From Oceanobacillus sojae (GTDB lineage: Bacteria; Bacillota; Bacilli; Bacillales; Amphibacillaceae): a stretch of DNA of 64,000 nucleotides. The translations under genes were made by a program, and so were the position numbers. Below are positions 28,117-37,161 of this stretch, piece after piece (position 1 is the first letter of the stretch; each line of letters begins with the position of its first letter). The stretch covers positions 6,961 through 70,960 of the forward strand of contig NZ_LT727813.1 in NCBI RefSeq assembly GCF_900162665.1, written 5' to 3'. The notes below the pieces were generated by a model. That model worked only from the letters and a program-made list of their open reading frames with translations, was not told the origin of the DNA and made no database searches.

Positions 28117-29144
28117 GTTATTCCATGGCATATGACGTTATAATAATCGGCGGTGGGCAAGCTGGTTTAGCTTTGGAGTTTTCATTAAAACAGAAAAACA
28201 TTCCTTTCGTTATTCTTGATGAGAATGAACAAACTGGCATGTCTTGGCGAAAACGTTATGATTCATTACGTTTATTTACTCCTAGAAGTTACAGTCAATT
28301 GCATGGGTTTTATCTGAAGGGCGATCCCAAAGGATTTCCAGATAATAATGAAATTGCAGATTATTTAGCTGCATTTAAAATACAGAATGAATTACCCGTT
28401 CATCGTGAGAAAGTCATCAAACTAACTCAGAATGAGAGGAAACAGTTTTTAGTCACCACTCCAAATAAAATGTATACAGCTAAACAAGTAGTTATTGCTA
28501 CTGGAGCTTTTCATAATCCTTTTGTTCCAAATGTTCAAGAAGGGACAGCAGGCTTTGAAATTCATGCTTCTAAATATCAGAATCCATCTCAAATACCTAA
28601 TGGGAATGTTTTAATTGTAGGTGCTGGTAATACAGGTGTTCAAATTGCGGCGGAATTGAGTAAGACACACCAAGTTACACTATCACAAAGCAATCCAATG
28701 AAACATGTTCCTCAAAATATTGCTGGGCGAAGTCTTTTTTGGTTGTTAGAAACGTTCCTAATTGGTCGAGCAAAAGCAGATTCTTTTATAGGAAAAATGT
28801 TAAGGGAACGAGAGCCTTTAATAGGAAATGATTACAAAACAGTTCAAAATAATGTAGAAATCGGTGACAGGTTAAAAGAAATTAAAGATGATAACGCCTA
28901 CTTTAATAACGGTATATCTAAGCAAGTTCAAAATGTGATATGGACGACTGGTTATCGTAATGATTATTCATGGATACAAATTGATGGAATTTTAAATGGG
29001 CATGGAGAACTATTACATCATTTTGGTGTTACGAATGTAGCTGGATTGTATTTCATAGGGTTAAGTTGGCAGAGCAGAAGAAGTTCCGCCCTTATATATG
29101 GTGTTAGCGATGACGCAAATTATATAGCTAAAAAAATTCAGTAA
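28113..29144 (+). CDS. FAD/NAD(P)-dependent oxidoreductase of the CzcO type
   Basis: 343 residues (or 339 from ATG at 28125). The FAD-binding loop [13 protein letters not shown] lies at the N-terminus and a second Rossmann motif [17 protein letters not shown] at about 168-184. The end ([20 protein letters not shown]) is typical of flavin-containing monooxygenase-like proteins such as CzcO. The ATG overlaps the cadA stop (ATGA), so it is translationally coupled and part of the metal-resistance operon. Its reaction there is unknown; a redox job linked to metal or arsenic stress is an inference. Confidence 0.82.
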   Translation: MSYSMAYDVIIIGGGQAGLALEFSLKQKNIPFVILDENEQTGMSWRKRYDSLRLFTPRSYSQLHGFYLKGDPKGFPDNNEIADYLAAFKIQNELPVHREKVIKLTQNERKQFLVTTPNKMYTAKQVVIATGAFHNPFVPNVQEGTAGFEIHASKYQNPSQIPNGNVLIVGAGNTGVQIAAELSKTHQVTLSQSNPMKHVPQNIAGRSLFWLLETFLIGRAKADSFIGKMLREREPLIGNDYKTVQNNVEIGDRLKEIKDDNAYFNNGISKQVQNVIWTTGYRNDYSWIQIDGILNGHGELLHHFGVTNVAGLYFIGLSWQSRRSSALIYGVSDDANYIAKKIQ

Positions 29145-29307
29145 GACATGAAATTGGATTCATTCCTAAGTATATATCATAATAAGTTGTAAACCCTCAT
29201 AATTTTTTGGTAGGGAACTATATTATTTTAGATGGTTTTAAGTCATTTTTAACAAGGTTAAATCCTTATAAATCGGTGTTCCCCCTTCAAGTTAAATTGT
29301 AGCCTTA

Positions 29308-29481
29308 TTCCCACTCAGTACTTCGCCAATACAATATAGTGCAATATCGTTGATATGATAGGATTTCACGAAATATCAAAAACTATAAAAACATGGAAAA
29401 TGATATAAAGTGTGCCACGACTGTGCCACTGATTTTAATAAATCGGAAAGCTGGAATGAGTAAAATCATTTCAGCTTTTTA
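29308..29481 (+). repeat. Dispersed ~175 bp repeat, copy 2
   Basis: Same orientation as copies 1 and 3 and very close to copy 3. The terminal hairpin AAAGCTGGAATGA/TCATTTCAGCTTT is well formed and followed by TTATT. It bounds the cad operon on the right. A TnpB scrap begins 18 bp later. Confidence 0.85.
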
Positions 29482-29498
29482 TTGCTTCATTAATTGTT

Positions 29499-29696
29499 AA
29501 CGGTTTCCTTGATCAGGATGAAATCCCCGTATATGGTGAAAAGGGTTCGAACCCATCATTTTCAGGTAAGCGGATGAAACGTGGACTTTATCAATCAAAG
29601 AATGGAGTCATCGCAAACGCCGATGTCAATGGAGCCGGGAATATTATGATGAAAATGTTCCGAGAAGCATTCAAAGAACCGTTTGCTTGTACTTAG
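29499..29696 (+). pseudogene. tnpB 3' fragment
   Basis: Reads DQDEIPVYGEKGSNPSFSGK, then MKRGLYQSKNGVIANADVNG and AGNIMMKMFREAFKEPFACT, ending in TAG. NADVNGAGNI is the third RuvC motif of TnpB. Only about 65 residues remain. It differs from the tnpB at 22076-22740, so it comes from another element. Confidence 0.8.
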
Positions 29697-29776
29697 ATGT
29701 TGCTTCGACCGACAGCAATCATTCTAAAATAAAAGTAGTCCCAAAGGCAAGACCAATGGAATAGTGGTGAGAGTAT

Positions 29777-30328
29777 TCATTTGTAAACTAAGAGCACACT
29801 CCCGCACTGAAACGTTCGTGATTCAATTAATTCAAGTTTTTGATTAACATCATTAAATAACCGTTGTCCTTTTCCAATTAAAACAGGATTCAGTATAAGT
29901 CGATACTCATCAATTAAGTCATGTTGGATAAAGGTTTGTGCAATGCTTGCGCCTGCAAGTAGTGCTATATTTTTGCCGGGTTGGTCCTTCAGTTTTTCCA
30001 CTTCAAAAGCCACATTTCCTTTAACCAATCTTGCATTCCATTCCGCCTTTTCCAACGTTCGAGAGAAAACAACTTTTTTCATCTTATTCATTTTTCTAGC
30101 AAAAGAACGATTTTTTTCCGTGCTTTTTTTATCAAATTCAGCAGAAGGCCAATGCTGGAGCATCATCTCATAGGCAACTCGTCCATAAAGTAGTGTATCT
30201 ACAGAATCCAAAAAGTCATCCATAAAATCGTGCATTTCCTCATCCATCACATGCCAAGAGCTATCCCCGTCTTCACCTGCAACAAATCCATCTAATGACA
30301 TAACCATTGATAAGACAATTTTTCTCAT
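29777..30328 (-). CDS. RibD C-terminal/dihydrofolate-reductase-like protein
   Basis: 183 residues from the ATG at 30328 (RKIVLSMVMSLDGFVAGEDG). Typical family marks are SLDGF, DTLLYGRVAYEMM, KKVVFSRTLE, the cofactor loop KNIALLAGASIAQTFI and NPVLIGKGQRLF. These proteins resemble B. subtilis YwjB/YyaP; most have no proven substrate. It is complete, in contrast to the truncated relative at 14359-14664. It stands alone between repeats 2 and 3. Confidence 0.82.
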   Translation of the reverse strand: MRKIVLSMVMSLDGFVAGEDGDSSWHVMDEEMHDFMDDFLDSVDTLLYGRVAYEMMLQHWPSAEFDKKSTEKNRSFARKMNKMKKVVFSRTLEKAEWNARLVKGNVAFEVEKLKDQPGKNIALLAGASIAQTFIQHDLIDEYRLILNPVLIGKGQRLFNDVNQKLELIESRTFQCGSVLLVYK

Positions 30329-30569
30329 CCTACTCAACCTTTCTCTAGAAATTTTTAAAAATATCACACATGCATGATATTCAATAACCTTATGACCAAT
30401 GCTTACTTTCTATATTAGAGCATAAATAACGTTTTGATTTCTTTTCAATTGCTACTTTTTATAGTCCAGTCATTAAAGGAAAGGTGGATGAACAAGTTAA
30501 CTCTAATTTTTTACGTATTAAAATATAAAAAGCTTTCTTTTCGTCCATTTCATTGACTTTATCAACAAA

Positions 30570-30601
30570 AAAAAGAGCCACTGCTTTCATACAGTAGCTC
30601 T
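30570..30601. terminator. Stem-loop in the gap before repeat copy 3
   Basis: AGAGC-ACTG pairs with CAGT-GCTCT around a short loop. Otherwise 30329-30720 is AT-rich without a recognised gene. Confidence 0.4.
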
Positions 30602-30720
30602 ACTTCCCTGTCTATTCCTTTGGCGGGGAACCTATTGATTTTTAATCATTTCACCCATTTTATGCGCCCCTAAAATGCTGTCAAATCAACATTTTCACTT
30701 CAAATGCTTCTAGTGAATTA

Positions 30721-30895
30721 CTCCCACTCAGTACTTCGCCAATACAATATAGTGCAATATCGTTGATATGATAGGATTTCAGGAAATATCAAAAACTATT
30801 AAGAACATGAAAATTGATATAAAGTGTGCCACGACTGTGCCACTGATTTTAATAAATCGGAAAGCTGGAATGAGTAAAATCATATCAGCTTTTTA
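30721..30895 (+). repeat. Dispersed ~175 bp repeat, copy 3
   Basis: Third direct copy, nearly identical to copy 2 over its whole length with a one-base insertion (ACTATTAAGAACATG). The terminal hairpin is present with one change (TCATATCAGC). The broken retron-type gene starts about 145 bp further on. Confidence 0.85.
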
Positions 30896-31038
30896 TAGAT
30901 TTCATATAGAGTCTTTATGTCATGATAGTAAAACCAATTACAGTTCTAATATCAACCAGACTAATAAGTTAACCTAAACACGATAATTAAACTTATAAGA
31001 ATCGTAAGAGATATAAAACATTATATAATTATTTAAAA

Positions 31039-32285
31039 CTATACTTTATTTGAATACAATGTTTTTAAATTACTGATACTGTCCAAAATCAGTTTTAGTG
31101 TATCTAACTTCAAAGAATTATACTCTTTATAAATATATTTGGATAAGATATCTTTACCAAAGAAATTATCTCCTCCATTTTTATTGAATTTTTTACCATG
31201 AAGTTGAAGCGTGTCTGTAATATGAATTAATAAATCTTCTATATCACCCTCATTTGATTGAGAATCTCTTGGCACACTCATCAGAAAGATATTCCCAATT
31301 AAACGTTGAGGTTCAGGAATTGGTTTATTTAATTTATCTATTAATTCATCTTTTTTAGCTTCATAGGTTTTTGTACCTTATTGATGAATTTATGCAACGG
31401 GCTTCCTTCCCTTTCATTATCAAATAAAAGGATTATAGGATTGGTAGGCTCTCTTTTTATTTTACAATAAAAAAATCTAAATAATTAAATGTTTTTTCTC
31501 TTAACCCATTTATCTTGGAAGGGATGTAATAATTTATTATTTTTTGCATTGTATCTGCACCATCTTTATCTATCTCGAAAAAAAACATTTTTTTGTCCTT
31601 TGAAAGAAATCTATCTTGTATTCAAAAGTACCATCGTCATTTAATTGAATTAAATCGGGGTAATACAAATAATGTTTTTTAGAGCAGCTTTAATATACAA
31701 AACGTCGGTTTTCCCTTCAGTTACAATTAGAGGTCGATCATTATTCCAAAAATGTTTGTAAAATAGAAATTTCTGATACCTTTTTTTCTTGCATTGAGCG
31801 GCTTCCTTTTAAAAAATGTTTTAATTTGTTCTATCTTTTGATCTTGATATATTACTCTATTATATTCTTTAATATTATTATGTTTGTCTAATTGATTAAT
31901 AAATGAAAAACATCCCTCAAACAGTTAAGCCAGTTACTACTTGTTGCGAATCCTTATATTGTAGCCTATTCTTTTTATCCAGCTTTTGATATTTCTTTTT
32001 GTAGTATCGAATAAAAATCTTCATAACTTTCTAAGAAGTGGAGATGTAGGTGCTCCTTGAGGTAGAATTCCTTCATGACAAACAAGCTGAGCAATCATGG
32101 TTGCTATATTTTCTTGCATTTTAAATTTATTATTTTTCACAAAGTATCCTTTTACTCTACCAAAATGAATAGTCGCGAAAAAGTCTTTGATATCTGTATT
32201 AAAAACGTATCTCTTATTCTTATGTATTTCTGAATTGCTTGCCTTTGTTTTAGGTGAAACAAAATAAATCAGGAAATGGATTCTT
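31039..32285 (-). pseudogene. Retron-type reverse transcriptase fused to TOPRIM-like domain, degraded
   Basis: Read from the high end on the minus strand: NSEIHKNKRYVFNTDIKDFF and EGILPQGAPTSPLL are RT motifs. Then comes an abrupt jump to FYSILQKEISKAG and LQYKDSQQVVTGLTV, a later RT motif, so the YADD region is deleted. Further on RPLIVTEGKTDVLYIKAALK and FFFEIDKDGADTM, then PIILLFDNEREGSPL, look like the acidic motifs of a TOPRIM domain. The end is SNLKTLYSNKV. Several frameshifts separate these pieces and the N-terminus is missing. RT-TOPRIM fusion is the architecture of retron Eco2/Ec67-like defence genes. No msr/msd is visible. Confidence 0.7.
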
Positions 32286-32590
32286 TTTTGGCTTAGGTTA
32301 TTGGACACGGTCGAATGCTGAAATTTGTTTATTAGCTGTAAAAGGACCCCAAAAGAATTTCAAAAAAGGGGCATCAACTGATTGTTAGTCCAATTGAAGG
32401 ACACAGCAAGAAACCAGATATAGCCAGAGAGAAAATTGTAGAACTGATGGGAGATCTACCACGAATTGAATTATTCGCAAGGCAATCCCCTGCAGATTGG
32501 GATGTTTGGGGAAATCAAGTAGATAGTAGCCTTTCTTTAAAAATTAAATCACATATATTTTCTTCCTCATTAAAGAATGATTACCTATGA
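32270..32590 (+). pseudogene. MT-A70-family adenine methyltransferase, 3' fragment
   Basis: FFFGLGYWTRSNAEICLLAV, then a frameshift, then DPKRISKKGHQLIVSPIEGH, SKKPDIAREKIVELMGDLPR and ELFARQSPADWDVWGNQV. These are the C-terminal blocks of MT-A70-type N6-adenine DNA methyltransferases common in phages. The catalytic DPPW part is missing. It abuts the broken retron gene head to head, so the junction lies near 32270-32290. Confidence 0.75.
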
Positions 32591-33009
32591 CAAACACTAT
32601 ATAAGAAAGTACTTTTGACAGGATTAGTTGCTTTCTTTTAGCTACCTGGTTTTCTCAAATTCTGCCTATCTAGGCAAGTGAGATGTTAGTGATTAAGTAA
32701 GATGCAAAGCACTTGGAAATGCCATTGCTTTACTATTTTCTGAATATACTATGGCTTATATTGTAAAAAGTTTATAGATGAATGAATTTCATAATTCTTA
32801 ACCCTTGTGCCCCAATGAGTTCAGGACACGAAAAAAGAAATACCTCCCCAAATCTTGTATAATGGTAGTTGCCTAGAAAACCATAAAAAGACTGGAGGAG
32901 TACTTCTTATGACCATTATACGACAACCAAGTCCAAGTCCTGCTTGTACTAAATAGGCATAACATAAGAAAAATACAGAGATAACGGGATAAATTAGTAA
33001 TACTAACCA
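32591..33009. other. Gap with an IS start relic
   Basis: Mostly AT-rich and without a gene. A strong GGAGGAG site and an ATG at 32909 open a 15-codon frame (TIIRQPSPSPACTK, stop at 32956) that looks like the first codons of a transposase after deletion. Confidence 0.35.
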
Positions 33010-33382
33010 TCAACCTATCATAAATCTAGGTTGATGGAATAACCCCGTATCTATTAGTGGTTGTAGATTAGCAAACCGTTTCCTTGTTTGAAGCTTCCAA
33101 AACCAAAATAAGACGAACACGGAAGAAATAAATGACAAGGAAGACCAAATTGTCCATCCATGATTTGGTGATTCAATAAGGGGGGGCAAGAAATAAAACC
33201 AGCCCAATACTGACAATAACTACGCCAGGCCAATCAAGCAATGTTCGATCTGGAGCATAAGATTCTGGAATGAATCGTGCCATAATGATAGAGAAAATTC
33301 CTATTGGGACATTAACTAGAAAGATCATACGCCAGCCTAATCCACCAAAATCTGATTCAATAATAAAGCCACCTAGAACCAT
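33010..33382 (-). pseudogene. DHA2-type MFS drug exporter, internal fragment
   Basis: The minus strand reads GGFIIESDFGGLGWRMIFLV, NVPIGIFSIIMARFIPES, LLDWPGVVIVSIGLVLFLAP, a frameshift, then PLIESPNHGWTIWSSLSFIS and ending LIDTGLFHQPRFMIG. This covers about membrane helices 5-8 of a 14-helix exporter. Both ends are missing. A second exporter scrap at 54000-54720 covers later helices. Confidence 0.75.
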
Positions 33383-33690
33383 TCGGTGTCAGAGAGGAAC
33401 CCTACTCCCTTTAAATCAATAATAAATTGTAGTAATATAAACATTTTTATCCCAACTGTCTTTATCTCAGTTGAGTTACTTACTGAAAGAAACGTTTTAA
33501 TTCAAGAGTAAAATAAATCTATGTTACTGGCTCTAGTACAAGCAATATAGAACAATCTTTTATTATTCCCTACTGATATTTGCTATCCAACTAGTTTTTA
33601 TTTGCCACTCAAAGCAAAAATCATTGGATAATTTCAAGAAGTGTTATATAGTAACTAGAAGCAGTAAGACAAGGGAGTGATGACCTGAAA
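33383..33690. other. Gap, nothing recognised
   Basis: AT-rich sequence with the ribosome binding site AAGGGAGTG of the next gene at its end. Confidence 0.35.
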
Positions 33691-34215
33691 ATGGTCAAAA
33701 TTAATTTGTCGGGAAAGCGGTTCGGAAGACTTACTGTATTGCATGAAGTTAAAAAGAAAAACAGAAACAGACGTTGGTGCTGCTTATGTGATTGCGGTAA
33801 TTACACAAATGTGGACCAGAATTTATTAAGACAAAGGCAGAGTAGATCTTGCGGTTGCTTACAAAAGGAAATAGTGTCTGAAATAGCTACCTCTAAGATT
33901 GCTAAAAAATCTAATATTGCTGGTAAGCGGTTCGGCATGTTAACCGCTATCAAGAAAGTAGGTAAATCTAAAAATAGAAATAATTGGTTATGCAAATGTG
34001 ATTGCGGTAATGAAACTATAGTGTTAACTTCTAATTTAACTAGTGGAACTACTAAAAGTTGTGGTTGCAAAGGCAATGATGGGCCAAAGAACGTATACCC
34101 TAGAAACAATAAGTTTAGAGTAATTATATCTGAAAATGGGAACCAAAAATATGTAGGTACATTTGATACAGAGGAGCAAGCAATTAAAGCTAGAAATCAA
34201 GCGAAACTACAGTAG
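33691..34215 (+). CDS. Duplicated zinc-ribbon protein with C-terminal AP2-like domain
   Basis: 174 residues in three parts: two similar units (about 3-60 and 74-128), each with GKRFG.L, a CDCGN and a final SCGC, which makes two four-cysteine zinc sites, and an AP2-like DNA-binding domain (about 135-170, FRVIISENGNQKYVGTFDTE followed by EQAIKARNQA). Such proteins occur in phages and mobile elements and are related to the DNA-binding parts of HNH homing endonucleases, but no HNH nuclease motif is visible. It stands alone in the accessory region. Sequence-specific DNA binding is an inference. Confidence 0.7.
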   Translation: MVKINLSGKRFGRLTVLHEVKKKNRNRRWCCLCDCGNYTNVDQNLLRQRQSRSCGCLQKEIVSEIATSKIAKKSNIAGKRFGMLTAIKKVGKSKNRNNWLCKCDCGNETIVLTSNLTSGTTKSCGCKGNDGPKNVYPRNNKFRVIISENGNQKYVGTFDTEEQAIKARNQAKLQ

Positions 34216-34301
34216 ATCATAAAAACACCTTTATTTAGAATTGTAATTTATGGATTTTCCTGTGTGAATAGAAGCCTATTCAACACCCCATAACAAAATG
34301 A

Positions 34302-34330
34302 AAACCGCACTTTTTAAAAAAGCGCGGTTT
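34302..34330 (-). terminator. Terminator of the SDR gene
   Basis: AACCGC and an A/T stem pair with GCGGTT; T-runs are in the stem. Confidence 0.55.
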
Positions 34331-34345
34331 CCTATAACCCTCTAA

Positions 34346-35098
34346 TTAAACTGCTGTAAACCCACCGTCAATTGGTACGACTACACCATTAATATATTTT
34401 GCTTCGCCATTTAATAAAAAGGCTACAAGTTCTGCGATTTCTTCTGGTTTTCCGAGACGACGCTGTGGAATACTTGCTTCTACTTGCTTGAAGTTTTCTG
34501 GGTGATCTTTGCGATATTGTGCAACCATTGGTGTTTCAGTTGTTCCTGGTGCTATCGCATTTACTTGGATACCTTCTCTTGCATATTCTGCGGCGATTGT
34601 TTTCGTAATACCGACAATTCCATGTTTGGTTGCAGAATATGTACCGACTGTTTCTTGTCCAACTACCCCTGCTGTTGATGATGTATTCACAATCGCCCCA
34701 TCACCGTTTTTCAGCATCACTTCTAATACATATTTAATACCATATAAGCCACCTAGTAAGTTAATGCCAACCACTTGTTCAATTTCTTCAATCGTGTTGT
34801 CAGCGAATCGTTTACCTGGGCCAGAAATACCTGCATTGTTAAAGAACATATCAATTTTTCCAAAGGTTTCAACCGTTTGATCTACATAATTTTTTACATC
34901 TTCTGCTTTCGATACGTCAGCTTTGACGAAAAGTGCTTTTACACCTTTTTCTTCGAGTGCTTTCACTGTTTCATTACCGGCTTCTTCAGAAATGTCAACA
35001 ACGGTAATGTTGATACCTTGATCTGCTAGCTTATACGCTACAGCTTGGCCTAGCCCATTAGCTCCACCTGTTACAATTGCTACTTTGTTGTCTGCCAT
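34346..35098 (-). CDS. Short-chain dehydrogenase/reductase
   Basis: 250 residues from the ATG at 35098 with AAGGAG 8 nt upstream. The cofactor loop is TGGANGLGQA, followed by DIS at the end of the second strand (NAD preference), FNNAGISG, the Ser of VNTSSTAG and the catalytic YSATKHG. The C-terminal GEAKYINGVVVPIDGGFT is standard for the classical SDR family of about 250 residues. Substrate unknown. It is next to a LysR gene on the same strand but 77 bp away from it. Confidence 0.88.
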   Translation of the reverse strand: MADNKVAIVTGGANGLGQAVAYKLADQGINITVVDISEEAGNETVKALEEKGVKALFVKADVSKAEDVKNYVDQTVETFGKIDMFFNNAGISGPGKRFADNTIEEIEQVVGINLLGGLYGIKYVLEVMLKNGDGAIVNTSSTAGVVGQETVGTYSATKHGIVGITKTIAAEYAREGIQVNAIAPGTTETPMVAQYRKDHPENFKQVEASIPQRRLGKPEEIAELVAFLLNGEAKYINGVVVPIDGGFTAV

Positions 35099-35174
35099 CT
35101 GAAACACTCCTTTTTGTTATGTCTTTCATATACTTATCATACTACTTTTTTCACTAATCAAGCAACTAAAGACC

Positions 35175-36053
35175 TTACTCTGCATCTAAGTCTGTTACTA
35201 GCTCCTTAAAATATTGAAACGGCTTACTTATCCATAAATTACGGTGATAAACAAAATGAATTTGCCTTTCTAAATCTTGATTTTGAAATTCTATATAAGA
35301 TAAGTGTGTTTCCTTTTCAATTAATCGTTTAGAAATTAGTGCAACAGCTTTGCCATATGACAACATCTTAATAATTGTTGAAACAGAATCTAGTTGAATC
35401 ATTTCCATTCTTAGCTTTTTTTCTTGTAACCATGATTGAGAGAAGCGACCTGTTGAACTTGATAAACGATGGACTAGCAATGTCTGATTGTACAAATCAT
35501 TTTCTTCTAAAAGGGAGTTTCCATTAAATGAATGTTCCTTACTAAAGGCTAGTACAATCTTATCGCTCGTAATAGGCTCATAGATTAGGTCTTGCTCTTT
35601 ATTGCCTGTTTCCATAATTAAGCCACAATCAAGTTCTTGTAACAACAGTCTTCTTTCTATGTCTGGAGCGGTTTTTACATCTAAAGAAACCTTCACTTTG
35701 GGATAGTTTTCTGCTAATTGGTGAATTAATTCTGGCATGAACAATTGAGCTGGAACACCACTTGCCCCAAGCTTCAAAGCACCTTTTTCCCCATTTTTAT
35801 AATCTGCTACACTTTTTTCTAATGCTTGATTCGTCTGACTTAATTGTTTCGCATAATGGTAGAGCATTTCTCCTGCATCTGTTAACCGATAGCCGCTAGA
35901 ATTTGTACGAAAAAGCTTAATCCCGTAGTCTTCCTCTAACGATTTAATATGGAAAGAAACGGTTGGTGTTGATAAACCTAATATTTTAGCGGTATCGGTC
36001 ATTTTTCTTGTTTCTACTAATAATATAAACACATTTAATTTTTGGATATTCAC
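35175..36053 (-). CDS. LysR-family regulator divergent from ABC operon 1
   Basis: 292 residues. The N-terminal HTH (NIQKLNVFILLVETRKMTDT, with GLSTPTVSFHIKSLEEDYG) is followed by a periplasmic-binding-like ligand domain (about 90-290). It is transcribed away from the ABC transporter operon at 36190, the classical layout for a LysR activator of its divergent neighbour. A second LysR gene at 52240 stands in the same relation to ABC operon 2. The two proteins share the layout VFILLVETRKM versus VFVYTVKYKKL at the start, so they may be distant paralogues. Confidence 0.88.
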   Translation of the reverse strand: MNIQKLNVFILLVETRKMTDTAKILGLSTPTVSFHIKSLEEDYGIKLFRTNSSGYRLTDAGEMLYHYAKQLSQTNQALEKSVADYKNGEKGALKLGASGVPAQLFMPELIHQLAENYPKVKVSLDVKTAPDIERRLLLQELDCGLIMETGNKEQDLIYEPITSDKIVLAFSKEHSFNGNSLLEENDLYNQTLLVHRLSSSTGRFSQSWLQEKKLRMEMIQLDSVSTIIKMLSYGKAVALISKRLIEKETHLSYIEFQNQDLERQIHFVYHRNLWISKPFQYFKELVTDLDAE

Positions 36054-36189
36054 TTTATCACCCTAAAGTATTTTAGATTTTTTCTAACGATATGATGATT
36101 TTATCAGATTTATTTTAATTTAATGTTAACAGTTAGTTAATATTCACTAAACATTTCTCCTCTACACTAATGAGTAAGGAGAGGATACC
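36054..36189. promoter_or_regulatory. LysR/ABC operon 1 divergent control region
   Basis: 136 bp, very AT-rich, with TATTTTAGATTTT and ATCAGATTTATTTTA motifs that resemble the AAAATCTA motifs upstream of ABC operon 2. A GGAGAGG ribosome binding site precedes the ATPase gene. Confidence 0.4.
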
Positions 36190-37158
36190 ATGAAAATTCT
36201 TTTAAAAGGGGTCGAAAAAAAATACGGAAATATCCAAGCAATAAAACCGATTGATCTAACGATAGAAGATAGATTTGTCACCATTCTTGGTCAATCAGGC
36301 TGTGGTAAAACTACTTTATTAAAAATGCTAGCAGGACTTACAGAACCAACAGCTGGCGAAATTTATTTTGATGACACACCGATTTTTTCTCAGTCAAAAA
36401 AAGTGAATGTAAAACCAAACAAACGAGAAATTGCCATGGTATTTCAAGATTTTGGGCTATGGCCACACATGACTGTTTTTGACAATGTCGCTTTTGGCCT
36501 CAGAGGAAAAATATCAAAATCTGAACGAACAGAGATCGTTCATGATGCATTAAAGAAAGTAAAGCTGGAACAAAAGGCAAAAATGAAACCAGGGGAACTA
36601 TCTGGGGGACAACAGCAACGTGTTGCATTAGCCAGAGCCATCGCTGTTAATCCAAAACTAATTTTATTTGATGAGGCACTTAGTGCACTTGATGCTATTC
36701 TTCGTGAGCAAATGCGTGAAGAGATTTTAACGATCGTACATTCGATTGGTTCAAAGGCTATTTTTGTGACACATGACCAGACCGAAGCAATGGCGATGTC
36801 TGACAACATGATTGTCATGGATAGCGGAGAAGTAGTCCAAACAGGTTCACCTGAAGAAATCTATCATTCTCCTATTAATTCTTTTGTTGCTAATTTTATC
36901 GGCAAGACAAATTGGCTTGAAGAACAAGAAAGAATGATTCGTCCTGAACATGTCCACCCATACCCACAAGCAAATACATCAACGAGATCAGGAATTGTAA
37001 GAAAATGTATGTATGAAGGTGATCGCTATCTCATCTTCGTTGAAACAAACGGCCATATGTGGAAGTTCTATGATCATCATCCACATATACAAGGTGAAAA
37101 GATCATGCTTTATATCGAAGAAAATACGATACATTCATTACAAAAACAGGAGGCGTAA
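36190..37158 (+). CDS. ABC importer ATPase, FbpC/AfuC type (operon 1)
   Basis: 322 residues. Walker A is GQSGCGKTT (about 35-43), the Q-loop is VFQDFGLWPHMTV, the signature LSGGQQQRVALARAI (about 138), Walker B LILFDEALSALD, and the H-loop VTHDQTEAMAMSD. The C-terminal extension (about 245-320) is the regulatory domain usual in Fe3+, sulfate or organophosphate importers. It energises the permease encoded at 38218. First gene of a five-gene operon: the binding-protein gene starts 3 bp after its stop. Confidence 0.92.
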   Translation: MKILLKGVEKKYGNIQAIKPIDLTIEDRFVTILGQSGCGKTTLLKMLAGLTEPTAGEIYFDDTPIFSQSKKVNVKPNKREIAMVFQDFGLWPHMTVFDNVAFGLRGKISKSERTEIVHDALKKVKLEQKAKMKPGELSGGQQQRVALARAIAVNPKLILFDEALSALDAILREQMREEILTIVHSIGSKAIFVTHDQTEAMAMSDNMIVMDSGEVVQTGSPEEIYHSPINSFVANFIGKTNWLEEQERMIRPEHVHPYPQANTSTRSGIVRKCMYEGDRYLIFVETNGHMWKFYDHHPHIQGEKIMLYIEENTIHSLQKQEA

Positions 37159-37161
37159 CAA

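Noticed and set aside
25044-30895. The three ~175 bp repeats as a CRISPR array
   Set aside because: Only three copies, far apart, too long, and with genes between them; no cas genes in the window.
34509-34880. Plus-strand open frame over the SDR gene
   Set aside because: Antisense to a well-supported SDR protein; no independent evidence.
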